DNA of 64,000 nucleotides from Paenibacillus sp. JNUCC-31 (GTDB lineage Bacteria; Bacillota; Bacilli; Paenibacillales; Paenibacillaceae), in the NCBI RefSeq assembly GCF_014844075.1, contig NZ_CP062165.1, forward strand, positions 682,001-746,000. The letters run 5' to 3'. Below, in pieces: positions 34,551 through 43,580 of this stretch. Under the pieces are notes generated by a model. The model did no database searches, was not told the DNA's origin, and saw only the letters and a program-made list of their open reading frames with translations. Within the stretch, counting starts at the first letter, position 1, and every line of letters begins with the position of its first letter. A program made the translations under genes and the position numbers.

Positions 34551-36038
34551 CTATTTCGGGGAATCCACAGGAAATTGTAAAATAAACTCCGTACCTTCAC
34601 CAAGTACACTGTTGACATTAATGGTGCCGTGATGCGCATCCACAATATTTTTCACAATCGCCAGACCTAGTCCTGTACCGACACTTTCCCCTCGAACACG
34701 AGCCTTATCTGCTTTGTAGAATCGTTCAAAAATGAATGGCAGATCCGAAGATGGAATGCCTACCCCTTCATCTTTTACAATCACTTTAGCTGCAGGTGTC
34801 CGCAGATCTGTTAAGAATTCTGCTGATATGACAACATTTTTGCCCGACGGTGTGTGCCGGAATGCATTATCCAGCAAATTCGTAAACACCTGTTCAAGCC
34901 GATCTTCATCGGCCTGGTGAAGTTCAATGGAAGACTGATTGCATTCAAACTGAAGATGAATATCCTGTTCCTTAGAGCGTACGGAAAACTTCCTGTATAC
35001 CCGTTCCAGCAGCTCAACCAGGTCAACTTCCTTTACGGCCATATCCGTATGTCCCGCTTCCATTCGGGCAAGATCAAGCAGATCCTTAACCAATCTGCCC
35101 ATACGTAAAGACTCATCATGAATAACTTGAATTAACTCTTCGCTTTCTTCTGGAGAAGCCGCCATTCCATCCAAAAGAGCTTCACTATATCCTTGCATCA
35201 TAGATAGTGGAGTTCGTATTTCGTGAGATACGTTTGCGACAAAATCACGACGCATTTTCTCCAGTCGTACTTCTTCCGTTACATCACGAAGCACGGCTAC
35301 AGCACCTCGTACGACACTATCAGCATATAAAGGCGCCATCTGAACAGACCAGACTCCCTGTTGCACATGCACGTTAGAGTTCTGATCCTTGCCTTGTTCC
35401 ATGACCGCTTTGAACAACGGAACGAGCGGTTCGGGCACTTCCCGTAAAGAGCTAACCGAACTGTCCGATTCATTTCCTTCACCCATCTGCTGCGCCCAGT
35501 CAAGATCACACCATGCCTGCATGATTTTCTCTCCAGGCGGATTGGTCAGAATCACTTTGCCCTCACCGTCGAATGTAACTACTGCATCAGTCATACTTCT
35601 GAGAACACTCGCCAAATGTTCCTTCTCATGGTTAAGATTGCGGATATTATCTTCCAACTGTGCAGCCATATGATTAAAAGTATTTCCCAATTCGCCGATC
35701 TCATCACTCGTCACAAGGGAGAGACGCGTACCGTAATTTCCTTTACGTATGGCATTCGCTGCCTGGATTAACTGCTGCATCGGTTGCGTAATTTTCGTAA
35801 AAAGAAACAACGCAAAGAAGGTCGTCAGGCTGAAACCGATAATACAAACATATGTGAACAAACGCTTGATATCTCTAGACTCAGACTCAGCAAAATTTGT
35901 ATCAATATACGGCAGCAAAAAAAGACCCAGCGCTATGAGTACACAGCCCACAAGGCAAATAATGGTGATCCATAACTTCCCGACCAGCGATCTCCAGAAA
36001 TTGAAACTATTTCGGTACTTCCAGTTTATAACCCACAC
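34551..36038 (-). CDS. resE: ResE-like sensor histidine kinase with a very short external loop
   Basis: A roughly 495-residue membrane kinase, partner of ResD. Order: TM1 (about 22-43), a loop of only some 17 residues, TM2 (61-81), HAMP (82-134), PAS (about 142-255), HisKA with the phospho-accepting His272 in FVANVSHEIRTP, and an HATPase domain with NLLDNAFRHT, DEGVGIP and GTGLGLAIVK. B. subtilis ResE has a large external domain between its two helices; here it is nearly absent. The start is uncertain: GTG 36038 overlaps resD and has no clear binding site, and no better in-frame start is evident. The insertion sequence ends 26 bases past the stop. Confidence 0.85.
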   Translation of the reverse strand: MWVINWKYRNSFNFWRSLVGKLWITIICLVGCVLIALGLFLLPYIDTNFAESESRDIKRLFTYVCIIGFSLTTFFALFLFTKITQPMQQLIQAANAIRKGNYGTRLSLVTSDEIGELGNTFNHMAAQLEDNIRNLNHEKEHLASVLRSMTDAVVTFDGEGKVILTNPPGEKIMQAWCDLDWAQQMGEGNESDSSVSSLREVPEPLVPLFKAVMEQGKDQNSNVHVQQGVWSVQMAPLYADSVVRGAVAVLRDVTEEVRLEKMRRDFVANVSHEIRTPLSMMQGYSEALLDGMAASPEESEELIQVIHDESLRMGRLVKDLLDLARMEAGHTDMAVKEVDLVELLERVYRKFSVRSKEQDIHLQFECNQSSIELHQADEDRLEQVFTNLLDNAFRHTPSGKNVVISAEFLTDLRTPAAKVIVKDEGVGIPSSDLPFIFERFYKADKARVRGESVGTGLGLAIVKNIVDAHHGTINVNSVLGEGTEFILQFPVDSPK

Positions 36039-36723
36039 CCCACACTGTCGTAATCATCGCCGCTGATTCAGGCGATACTTTGTTTAGCTTCTCACGAAGA
36101 CGCTTCACATGCGTATCTACAGTACGAAGATCACCAAAGAATTCATAGTTCCATACATCCTTGAGTAGTTCTTCCCGGGAGAAAACTTTGTCTGGTGATG
36201 TCGCAAGGTAATGCAACAGTTCATATTCCTTAGGCGTAAGACTGATCTCTTCTCCACCCGCAGTCACCCGGTGAGCGTCATGTTCAATGACCAAATGCGG
36301 AAATACAATATTGTTACTCGAATTACTCTCTTTCGAAAGGTAGGCTGTCGCTGAAGATCGGCGCAAAATCGCCTTCACCCGGTAAATTACTTCACGCGGA
36401 CTGAACGGCTTAACTACATAATCATCTGCCCCAACTTCGAAGCCCTGAACGCGGTTAATTTCTTCGCCTTTTGCAGTAAGCATCAACACCGGCGTTGATT
36501 TTACCTGACGCAGACGTGTACATACTTCAACGCCGTCCATACCCGGTAACATTACATCAAGCAAAATCAAACCATAGTCACCCGCAGTTGCTTTTCGCAG
36601 CGCAGTTTCCCCGTCTTCCGCTTCATCAATTTCATAACCTTCTTTTTCGAGATACATTTTCAAAAGTCGGCGGATTCTCTCCTCGTCATCCACAACCAGT
36701 ATACGGTTCTCATGTTCAGCCAT
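36007..36723 (-). CDS. resD: Response regulator ResD
   Basis: A 238-residue OmpR/PhoB-type regulator. The receiver domain has the acidic pair in VVDDEERI, the phosphorylated Asp56 in LILLDVMLPG, and the conserved lysine in DDYVVKPFSP. The C-terminal winged-helix domain has LTPKEYELLHYLA and VDTHVKRLREKL. In B. subtilis ResD switches on genes for respiration, cytochrome c maturation and anaerobic growth. The ATG at 36723 follows GGAG. It is downstream of resC and overlaps the start of resE by 32 bases or so. Confidence 0.93.
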   Translation of the reverse strand: MAEHENRILVVDDEERIRRLLKMYLEKEGYEIDEAEDGETALRKATAGDYGLILLDVMLPGMDGVEVCTRLRQVKSTPVLMLTAKGEEINRVQGFEVGADDYVVKPFSPREVIYRVKAILRRSSATAYLSKESNSSNNIVFPHLVIEHDAHRVTAGGEEISLTPKEYELLHYLATSPDKVFSREELLKDVWNYEFFGDLRTVDTHVKRLREKLNKVSPESAAMITTVWGVGYKLEVPK

Positions 36724-36790
36724 TCCACTCCAGCCCCTTTGCAATAACTCCTCATTACTTCTATTATGTTCGATCTGGCGAACAATATTT

Positions 36791-36819
36791 GAAAGCCCCT
36801 ATTGAAAGAAGGGGCTTTC
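36791..36819 (-). terminator. Hairpin between resC and resD
   Basis: Stem GAAAGCCCC/GGGGCTTTC with an 11-base loop, in the 150-base gap after resC. The T-tract on the minus strand is short, so it may only attenuate transcription from resABC into resDE. Confidence 0.6.
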
Positions 36820-36873
36820 ACATATGTTTCATGGATTTCTCTCCGGAACTTCACGAAAACAAAACGTCCTACC

Positions 36874-38136
36874 CTAGTCTGCCCCGGCGTAAGAATGCAA
36901 CCCTGCGATGATTAAATTCACACCCACGAGGGTAAACATAACGACCAAGAATCCAAGCACAGCCAGCCAAGCAGACTTGCGGCCCTGCCAGCCTCTGGAC
37001 AAGCGCAAATGCAGATACACACTATAATATAACCATGTTATCAGTGCCCACACTTCTTTGGGATCCCAGCCCCAGAAGCGGCTCCAGGCAATCTGGGCCC
37101 AAATCATGGCAAAAATTAATGCACCCAGCGTAAATATAGGAAACCCGATAGCAATTGCGCGATAACTAATTTCATCCAGATCATCGGCATCAATACCATC
37201 CAGCATCGGTTGTAGTGCTTGCCCAAGCGGTTTTCTTACGATTAAACGAATAAGACCGTACAGAATCAGCCCTACAATCAATGACCAGACTACTGTATTC
37301 AGTTTACGCCCGGCATTAACTCCATTCATCCAGGAAGGCGTTTCAAGCAAAGGTTCCTTCATGCCAAGAAACGGTTTTATACTTTCCACTTCGCTATTAT
37401 AAGGTGCGAAAATGGGAGGCATGCGATAAACCACTTTCTCTATTGTACTATTTTCCTGTACCTCTGTGTCAATGCTAGTGGTTTTCTGTACAAAAACCGC
37501 CTCATATCCGGAAGCACGGAAAGCAAATACAATTCCGATAAAACCGACGACTACCACAATTGTAATCATCGTGAATTCAACCCATCCACGCTGGCGTCTG
37601 GAAGATTTGTCCTTGCCACTAAAGTCGACGGTACGCAACAAATACATGAACCCAGCTGCAAAACCTACGGCAAAGAATGCTTCTCCAAAGGCGGCCAAAG
37701 TCACGTGAATCTTGAGCCAAATCGACTGCAAAGCAGGAATCAGTGGCTGCACTTCCTGAGGAAATACGGCGGCATATGCCATAATTATGATCGTAAGAGG
37801 CAATGCGAATAACCCCAGCAAGGATTTACGATAAATTGCGTACACTACAATAAATGCCACCATAATCATCATGGATAAAAAACTCATAAACTCATACATA
37901 TTACTTACCGGTATATGGCCTGCACCCGCCCAGCGTGTGCCAAAAAAGATAAGATGTGCAGCCAATGCAACAGTGGAAGCGATAAAAGCCCGCTTTCCCC
38001 AACGATCTAGATGAGCCTGAGGATCGCGATTACTCCATTTCTTTCCCATAACGGCAACGCCATATAACATAAATGCAGCACAATATAGAAAAAAAGATAC
38101 GATAAATGCGTCGCTGCTGAAATCCAATAAACTCAT
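36874..38136 (-). CDS. resC: Cytochrome c biogenesis protein ResC (CcsA/CcsB type)
   Basis: A 420-residue multi-helix membrane protein of system II cytochrome c maturation, which with ResB carries haem across the membrane and attaches it to apocytochrome c. The tryptophan-rich haem-handling block is FWGWDPKEVWALITWL near residue 345, and conserved histidines are present (AAHLIFFGTRW; LKIHVTLA; AGLHSYAG). Its ATG overlaps the resB stop by four bases (ATGA). Gene order resA-resB-resC is conserved. Confidence 0.93.
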   Translation of the reverse strand: MSLLDFSSDAFIVSFFLYCAAFMLYGVAVMGKKWSNRDPQAHLDRWGKRAFIASTVALAAHLIFFGTRWAGAGHIPVSNMYEFMSFLSMMIMVAFIVVYAIYRKSLLGLFALPLTIIIMAYAAVFPQEVQPLIPALQSIWLKIHVTLAAFGEAFFAVGFAAGFMYLLRTVDFSGKDKSSRRQRGWVEFTMITIVVVVGFIGIVFAFRASGYEAVFVQKTTSIDTEVQENSTIEKVVYRMPPIFAPYNSEVESIKPFLGMKEPLLETPSWMNGVNAGRKLNTVVWSLIVGLILYGLIRLIVRKPLGQALQPMLDGIDADDLDEISYRAIAIGFPIFTLGALIFAMIWAQIAWSRFWGWDPKEVWALITWLYYSVYLHLRLSRGWQGRKSAWLAVLGFLVVMFTLVGVNLIIAGLHSYAGAD

Positions 38137-39806
38137 GCTTGGTTCCCCCCGTTATCCAACGACTTCTCATCCACTTCCACATTCAACTGTTTCAACACAG
38201 CTGCAACTTCACGTCTGAAGCCAAACCAGTTTTTGTTGGTATGTCCGCCCAAGGTAAGCTGTCCAGCATCTATCCGAATCCAAATACGTCGATGGTGCCA
38301 GTAAAAGCCCATAACCAGTCCCAACATTACGATTCCAGCCCCGATCCATACAAAAGGCATGGCCTTGTCGATACGTATATTGAGGTAACTCACGGATTGA
38401 ATGATATCAACCTTGTCCATACTGTCCACTTCCAACTGCAGAGGAATTTCTCCTCCATTCAGCTGTGTATTAATCGCATCCTGTTGAAAACGCTGTTTGT
38501 CCACCTGCTTTGCAAAATACAAATACTGCATGCCATTTTCGGGCAAATCCGGCCCTTTGATGTTAAATAGAAAGGCAGGTGCATTAGGCGAAGGAGACTT
38601 TGATTTGGGTTGTCCATTATCATCCAATGCAAAATCCATATATTTTTCTTTGACTGTCAAACTATAGGCTCCAGCTTCGAACGTTCGCTGCGTATCCACC
38701 ATATCAATTTGGATGGAACCATACCGCTCACCTGTCTTGGTATTGACCAGATCAGGTGTTACCGAACGGATCGTTGGCGTCAGGTCATAATCAAACTGAT
38801 ACGCTTTCAATCCGTTATAATTTAATGGATGGTTCACTTGAACGTCATGCCTGGCCACCTCAGACAATTGAGGTTTCTTTGAAGGGTCTGAACAATCTGC
38901 AGTACATTCATACAAAACCACTTTGGTTTCGAAAAGTTTTGGAACCGTTTTGTTCAAGTTACGAAATTGTTCAGGCACTTCATCTTCTGTGTAAAACTCT
39001 ACGTTGAACTGTTCATTCTTTAGATACATGGATGTATTCGGGATTTTCTTAATCTCCCCTTCAGGAAATGCAACATGCTCATCCAGATTCAGGCCAGGAA
39101 GTCCCCGCGCAAGTACTGCCAGTAGAAAAATAATCAGTCCGATATGGATAACATACGGCCCCCAGCGACTGAATCGCTGTTTTTCGGCCAGCAATGCAGT
39201 ACCCTCGGTGTGTACACGATATCCTTTCTTTTTAAGCGGCGTAACCGCTTTCTTGATCCAGTCTTCTGGGGCCTCTTCAAAAGGGCCTTGGTACACCAGA
39301 CGCTGGCGTGTAAGGAACTGCAAGTGTTTCCGTATTTTTTGTTTATTCAGTGCTTTGTATAGCGGAAGTACCCGGTCAAGACTGCAAATGACCAGTGAAG
39401 CACCGATCAGGACCAGCAGCAAAATAAACCACCATGACTCATATGTATGGGACAGACCCAGCAGATAATAGATATGACCCAACTGACCGTATGTGTCCTT
39501 GTAATAAACGGATGGATCAATATTAAGAAAGGTACTTTCTTGTGGATAGACCGTGCCGAGCATGGAACCAACAAGCGTAAATACAATCATGTATACGGCA
39601 ATTTTGACCGACGAAAAAAAGTTCCATATGCGGTCGATCATATTGGGGTTACTACGTTGCGAACGCCGCGCCATACCATCATAGCGCATTTCAAGTAATT
39701 CATCCGATTTAACCTCAGCCTCCAGCAGCGGCTTGCCGCACGCTTCACACAGCACGGTGCCTACCGGATTCTGGTGTCCGCACTCACACTTCGTATTCTG
39801 AAACAC
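38133..39806 (-). CDS. resB: Cytochrome c biogenesis protein ResB with N-terminal zinc ribbon
   Basis: A 557-residue Ccs1/ResB protein with three N-terminal membrane helices (around SSVKIAVYMIVFTLVGSMLG, WFILLLVLIGASLVI and IHIGLIIFLLAVLARG), a large external domain and a C-terminal helix. It works with ResC in haem delivery. The first 25 residues add a zinc-ribbon-like motif, Cys7-x-Cys9 and Cys20-x2-Cys23 (CECGHQNPVGTVLCEACG), facing the cytoplasm. The start is GTG at 39806, with AGGAGG seven bases upstream and 14 bases after the resA stop. Confidence 0.92.
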   Translation of the reverse strand: MFQNTKCECGHQNPVGTVLCEACGKPLLEAEVKSDELLEMRYDGMARRSQRSNPNMIDRIWNFFSSVKIAVYMIVFTLVGSMLGTVYPQESTFLNIDPSVYYKDTYGQLGHIYYLLGLSHTYESWWFILLLVLIGASLVICSLDRVLPLYKALNKQKIRKHLQFLTRQRLVYQGPFEEAPEDWIKKAVTPLKKKGYRVHTEGTALLAEKQRFSRWGPYVIHIGLIIFLLAVLARGLPGLNLDEHVAFPEGEIKKIPNTSMYLKNEQFNVEFYTEDEVPEQFRNLNKTVPKLFETKVVLYECTADCSDPSKKPQLSEVARHDVQVNHPLNYNGLKAYQFDYDLTPTIRSVTPDLVNTKTGERYGSIQIDMVDTQRTFEAGAYSLTVKEKYMDFALDDNGQPKSKSPSPNAPAFLFNIKGPDLPENGMQYLYFAKQVDKQRFQQDAINTQLNGGEIPLQLEVDSMDKVDIIQSVSYLNIRIDKAMPFVWIGAGIVMLGLVMGFYWHHRRIWIRIDAGQLTLGGHTNKNWFGFRREVAAVLKQLNVEVDEKSLDNGGNQA

Positions 39807-39820
39807 GACTAGACCTCCTG

Positions 39821-40348
39821 TCAGGGCTGCTTCGCCAGTTGTGAAATTTGAGCGTCAAGTGTGTCCAAGTCAAGTTGACCGATATGAATGGTGGAGATTT
39901 TACCCGTGTCGGAGACAAAAAATGTGGTGGGCATTGGAGATATGCCGAAATCCCGGATCGAATTTTTGTCCCGGTCAAGCATAATTGGAAACGTTACGCC
40001 CACCTGTTTCACAAAATTTTCCACGGTCATTTGGTCTTCCCCTACATTGATACCAACAAATTGCACACCCTGGTCCTTCCACTTGTCCGCTTGCGCTTGA
40101 AGTGCAGGCATCTCTTTGACACAAGGCTCGCACCATGTTCCCCAGAAGTTGATCACCATGGCTTTGCCTTTGTACTCCTCAGACGTATGAACTTGACCAT
40201 CCAGGCCCAGCAGTTCGAAAGAAGGAGCTTTGTCTCCTTCTTTCGGTTTGCCATTCGAGCCGGATACCGATGTCGTAATCGCATATCCGCCCAACACCAG
40301 GATCAATAACAAAATAACGATTTGCACCGCTCTTCTTGATTTCCCCAT
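39821..40348 (-). CDS. resA: Thiol-disulfide oxidoreductase ResA
   Basis: A 175-residue membrane-tethered thioredoxin-fold protein that reduces the two haem-binding cysteines of apocytochrome c. One N-terminal helix (residues 8-24) anchors it outside the membrane. The active site is WCEPC (Cys73, Cys76), with Glu between the cysteines as in B. subtilis ResA. The cis-proline region is GISPMPTTFFV. It is first in the res operon, with GGGGAG before the ATG. A TATAAT sequence lies at 40421-40426 on this strand, but no matching -35 was clear. Confidence 0.95.
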   Translation of the reverse strand: MGKSRRAVQIVILLLILVLGGYAITTSVSGSNGKPKEGDKAPSFELLGLDGQVHTSEEYKGKAMVINFWGTWCEPCVKEMPALQAQADKWKDQGVQFVGINVGEDQMTVENFVKQVGVTFPIMLDRDKNSIRDFGISPMPTTFFVSDTGKISTIHIGQLDLDTLDAQISQLAKQP

Positions 40349-40479
40349 GTGCTGCTCCCCTTTTAAGTAACTATCATTCAGATATAACCGTCTCGGACAA
40401 CTGTGAACATCCTATGAACAATTATAGCGAATTTCGTCACAAAACTGCGGCGGTTTTATGAAGATTATGTGTCCTCACA

Positions 40480-41238
40480 TTACCTTTTTTTCATTTTTTT
40501 GGCGGGTTCTGATTTTGCGAGGGTAATTAGGTTGTTGACTTCCTCTTTGGTCAGATTGCGTGTGAGCCCACGTTTCAGGTTTTGCAGCAAAATGCCGCCG
40601 AACGAGATCCGTTTCAGACGTGTTACCGGATGGTTAATCGCCTCGAACATACGTCTAACCTGACGGTTACGCCCTTCGTAAATTGTGATGGAAATTACGG
40701 CTTCATTCCCTGCCGTATCCACATCCTTGTACTCGACTTCTGCAGGAGCTGTCATACCGTCATCCAGCATAATGCCTGTCTTTAATTTCTCCAGGGCAGT
40801 ACCATGCGGAACCCCTTTAACGGTTGCAAGGTACGTCTTCGGTACATGATGCTTTGGATGCGTCAGCAAATGAGCAAACTCTCCATCATTCGTCAAAATC
40901 AGCAAGCCTTCCGTGTCATAATCCAGACGGCCAACAGGATAAACGCGTTCTTTGACACCTTTAAGATAGTCGGATACAATTTTCCTGCCTTCCGGGTCTG
41001 AAGCACTTGTGATAACACCTTTCGGCTTGTTCAACATCATGTACACTTTCTTTTCACTGCGGATCGGTTTTCCATTAACCGTAATCATATCCTCTTCGGG
41101 GTTCGCTTTCGTACCCAGTTCGGTTACGACCTCCCCGTTAACTTCTACTTTGCCGGACAGGATCAGTTCCTCACTCTTGCGGCGGGATGCAATGCCTGCC
41201 TGTGCGATAATTTTTTGTAATCTTTCCATGTTTGTCAT
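40480..41238 (-). CDS. rluB: 23S rRNA pseudouridine synthase B
   Basis: A 252-residue enzyme converting a uridine in helix 93 of 23S rRNA to pseudouridine. An N-terminal S4 RNA-binding domain (MERLQKIIAQAGIASRRKSE) is followed by the RsuA/RluB catalytic domain, with Asp106 in PVGRLDYDTEGLLILTNDG and the block GRNRQVRRMFEAI. The start at 41238 follows GAGG by four bases; the next ATG at 41229 is alternative. It is upstream of resA, with the same orientation as in B. subtilis (ypuL-resA). Confidence 0.94.
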   Translation of the reverse strand: MTNMERLQKIIAQAGIASRRKSEELILSGKVEVNGEVVTELGTKANPEEDMITVNGKPIRSEKKVYMMLNKPKGVITSASDPEGRKIVSDYLKGVKERVYPVGRLDYDTEGLLILTNDGEFAHLLTHPKHHVPKTYLATVKGVPHGTALEKLKTGIMLDDGMTAPAEVEYKDVDTAGNEAVISITIYEGRNRQVRRMFEAINHPVTRLKRISFGGILLQNLKRGLTRNLTKEEVNNLITLAKSEPAKKMKKR

Positions 41239-41353
41239 GTCACCTCACACTAATGATACCCATCAAGGCCGGAAATCACAAGGATAATCCATCGATTTTG
41301 TAAACGCAGTGGCTGAAAACGCCTTTTGACCTGTGTTTAGCTATGAATTCAGA

Positions 41354-41408
41354 CCAAAAAGCTCACCTTTTCACTGCCTGTATTCAACAGGAAGCGTCAA
41401 GGTGAACC
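41354..41408 (-). terminator. Terminator after the serine protease gene
   Basis: Outer stem of eight to nine pairs (GCTCACCTT with AAGGTGAAC, 41361-41407) enclosing CCTGT/ACAGG, followed on the minus strand by five T. Together with the weak sequence to 41448 it fills the gap before rluB. Confidence 0.75.
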
Positions 41409-41448
41409 TTTCACTTTCAATCATATGTAACCACTAAAACGAATAAGG

Positions 41449-42267
41449 TTAACTGGCTACTTTGCCGGCTACAACGACCTGTTTTTTGGCAGGTACTGCG
41501 CTCTCTTTAATGAAGGATTGCAGCGTTTTGGAAGTAATAAAATAAGTGCGTCCTCCGTATACAAAAGTCATCATGCCAACAACCTGATTGTTCTGATCCA
41601 GAACTGGGCCACCTGAATTGCCTTGTGCCACCGATTTTACGATACTGCCGATGCCCTTCTTGCCTGGGACGTCTGAATCTTGTGAATTAAATACTCGGCT
41701 CTTGGCTATCGTATTGTAGGTTGAAGGAAACTCCTCGTCCAACAGCACGAGTTCCCCAGCAGGATTTTTGGGAAATCCAATTGTATAGACAATTTGGTTA
41801 TCCTTGCTATTCGCGAACGTCACGGGTTGTGCATCGATTGCTTTGTCCAGCTTTAGCAATGCCATATCCGTCACCGGATCTGTTTTGATGATTTTGGCCT
41901 TCACAGGCTTATCCAGTTGACCTGGGCTCGCTACAGTCAGTGTTCCTATGTCCCCGTCAGACAGTTCAGCAATATCCTGAATGACATGATAGTTGGTGAG
42001 CACTTCATCCTTGGAGATCAGTATTGAGGTACCCACATCATAATATACTGTATCGGGTTCATCCTGTTTCTCCAGACGTACGTTCACAACGGGGAAAGAA
42101 TCCGCAGAAACGGCCAGTTGAGCACGCAATTGTTTATCAAAATAACCCGTAAAATGAATCGTATTAACGGCTTGAGCCGCGGCCAGCTCCGTCTGTCCTC
42201 CTAGCAACGCAATAGCAAGCATACCTGACATTCCAAAGCGGAGCATTTGTTTCCAACTCTTTTGCAT
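41449..42267 (-). CDS. Secreted trypsin-like serine protease
   Basis: A 272-residue exported protein. Signal peptide residues 1-32 end with a likely cleavage after AAAQA. The S1 (trypsin/HtrA-like) domain has His94 in TNYHVIQD, Asp134 in VTDMALLKLD, and Ser218 in QGNSGGPVLDQ. No PDZ domain follows, so it is a minimal single-domain protease rather than full HtrA. Its ATG at 42267 has GGAGGAG upstream; a nearer in-frame GTG is too close to the site. It lies downstream of spmB and might be co-expressed in sporulation, but this is inference. Confidence 0.87.
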   Translation of the reverse strand: MQKSWKQMLRFGMSGMLAIALLGGQTELAAAQAVNTIHFTGYFDKQLRAQLAVSADSFPVVNVRLEKQDEPDTVYYDVGTSILISKDEVLTNYHVIQDIAELSDGDIGTLTVASPGQLDKPVKAKIIKTDPVTDMALLKLDKAIDAQPVTFANSKDNQIVYTIGFPKNPAGELVLLDEEFPSTYNTIAKSRVFNSQDSDVPGKKGIGSIVKSVAQGNSGGPVLDQNNQVVGMMTFVYGGRTYFITSKTLQSFIKESAVPAKKQVVVAGKVAS

Positions 42268-42332
42268 GGTTCCCACTCTCCTCCGCTATTATTCTAGCAT
42301 AATTCATATATCGGAAGGAAAGGGCAACTTTT

Positions 42333-42866
42333 TTATTCAAATACAATTAAACAAATGACCAAGGCAGCAATGAAACCAACCACATCAGAAAACAACCCGA
42401 CTTTGAGGGCATAGCGGCCATTACGAATGCCTACTGCTCCAAAATAAACAGTCAATACATATAGAGTTGTATCCGTACTCCCTTGAATCGTGGAAGCCAT
42501 GCGGCCAATCATAGAGTCAGGACCATAGGTCTTGATCAGATCTGTCGTAAAGGCAAGTGAGCCTGTCCCGGTCAAGGGACGCAAAATGCCAAGCGGCAAT
42601 ACTTCTCCCGGAACCCCCATCCAGGACACGAGTGGAGCGATCAGACTAATCACATAATCCAGTGCACCGGAAGCCCGAAATACACTAATCGCTACCATCA
42701 TGCCTACCAGATGAGGAATAATGCTAATTGCCGTGGAAAATCCATCTTTGGCCCCATCAACAAAGGATTCGTAAACCGGGACCTTTTTGGTGAACGCATA
42801 TAATGGTACAAACGCGATAATAACCGGAATGGCCCAGACGGAAATCCAGTTGATGAAGGTTAACAA
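42333..42866 (-). CDS. spmB: Spore maturation protein B
   Basis: A 177-residue nucleoside-recognition (Gate) domain membrane protein that helps dehydrate the forespore in B. subtilis. The blocks DGAKDGFSTAISIIPHLVGMMVA and RPLTGTGSLAF are typical of the family. The start is TTG at 42866, with AAAGGATGAG upstream, six bases after the spmA stop. It forms the conserved dacB-spmA-spmB cluster. Expression in the mother cell is expected. Confidence 0.93.
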   Translation of the reverse strand: MLTFINWISVWAIPVIIAFVPLYAFTKKVPVYESFVDGAKDGFSTAISIIPHLVGMMVAISVFRASGALDYVISLIAPLVSWMGVPGEVLPLGILRPLTGTGSLAFTTDLIKTYGPDSMIGRMASTIQGSTDTTLYVLTVYFGAVGIRNGRYALKVGLFSDVVGFIAALVICLIVFE

Positions 42867-42872
42867 CGCTAC

Positions 42873-43499
42873 TCATCCTTTCATAGCGGGATTGTCACTT
42901 TTATGTACACGCGGCGGTTTGTGAAGTGCTCTGTTGCGGTACCAACGATCAGCTACGATGGCTGCAAATGTCGCGACAATCGTTGCCATCAGTGTTGTCC
43001 CTACAATTTCCGTAGCATTGGCGGAATGATAATTGAGCCGAATGGCTATCAGGGTTGTTGGAATAATGGTGATACTCGCTGTATTCAATGCCAGTAAGGT
43101 ACACATGGCAGGGGACGCCGTTTGTTTATCCGGATTCAATTCCTGCAGTTGCTGCATGGCTTTGATCCCCATTGGGGTAGCCGCATTGCCGAGGCCAAGC
43201 AGATTGGCACTCATATTGGATAAAATGTAGCCCATGGCTGGATGATTCCGCGGAACATCGGGAAACAAATAGCCGACGACCGGACCCAGCAGCTTCGCAA
43301 TCCGGCCCAGCAGCCCGGCATCTTCAGCCATTTTCATCATCCCCATCCAGAACACGAGCACACTGATCAGCCCAAAACATACGGTTACTCCGGTTGCCGC
43401 TCCATCAAAAGCCGCCTGGGTAACGATTTCAATTTTCCCCTGTGCTGCTGCAAAAACAAATCCCGTTACGATCATGATAAGCCAGATAAGATTAATCAA
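42873..43499 (-). CDS. spmA: Spore maturation protein A
   Basis: A 208-residue membrane protein of the same Gate family as SpmB, forming its partner in spore dehydration. It has AFDGAATGVTVCFGLISVLVFW, then LGNAATPMGIKAMQQLQELN, typical of SpmA. The start is TTG at 43499 with GGGGAGGG seven bases upstream. It follows dacB by 81 bases and precedes spmB by six. About five hydrophobic helices. Confidence 0.93.
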   Translation of the reverse strand: MINLIWLIMIVTGFVFAAAQGKIEIVTQAAFDGAATGVTVCFGLISVLVFWMGMMKMAEDAGLLGRIAKLLGPVVGYLFPDVPRNHPAMGYILSNMSANLLGLGNAATPMGIKAMQQLQELNPDKQTASPAMCTLLALNTASITIIPTTLIAIRLNYHSANATEIVGTTLMATIVATFAAIVADRWYRNRALHKPPRVHKSDNPAMKG

Positions 43500-43580
43500 A
43501 AGATAACCCTCCCCTCAACTTCAATATCTGTTTGTTTCGGAGGAACAAACTTAGCATTCAATTTTTTCGGCAATTTGGAT

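Noticed and set aside
36791..36819. Strong terminator separating resABC from resDE
   Set aside because: The stem is good but the T-tract is short, so I list it only as a weak hairpin.
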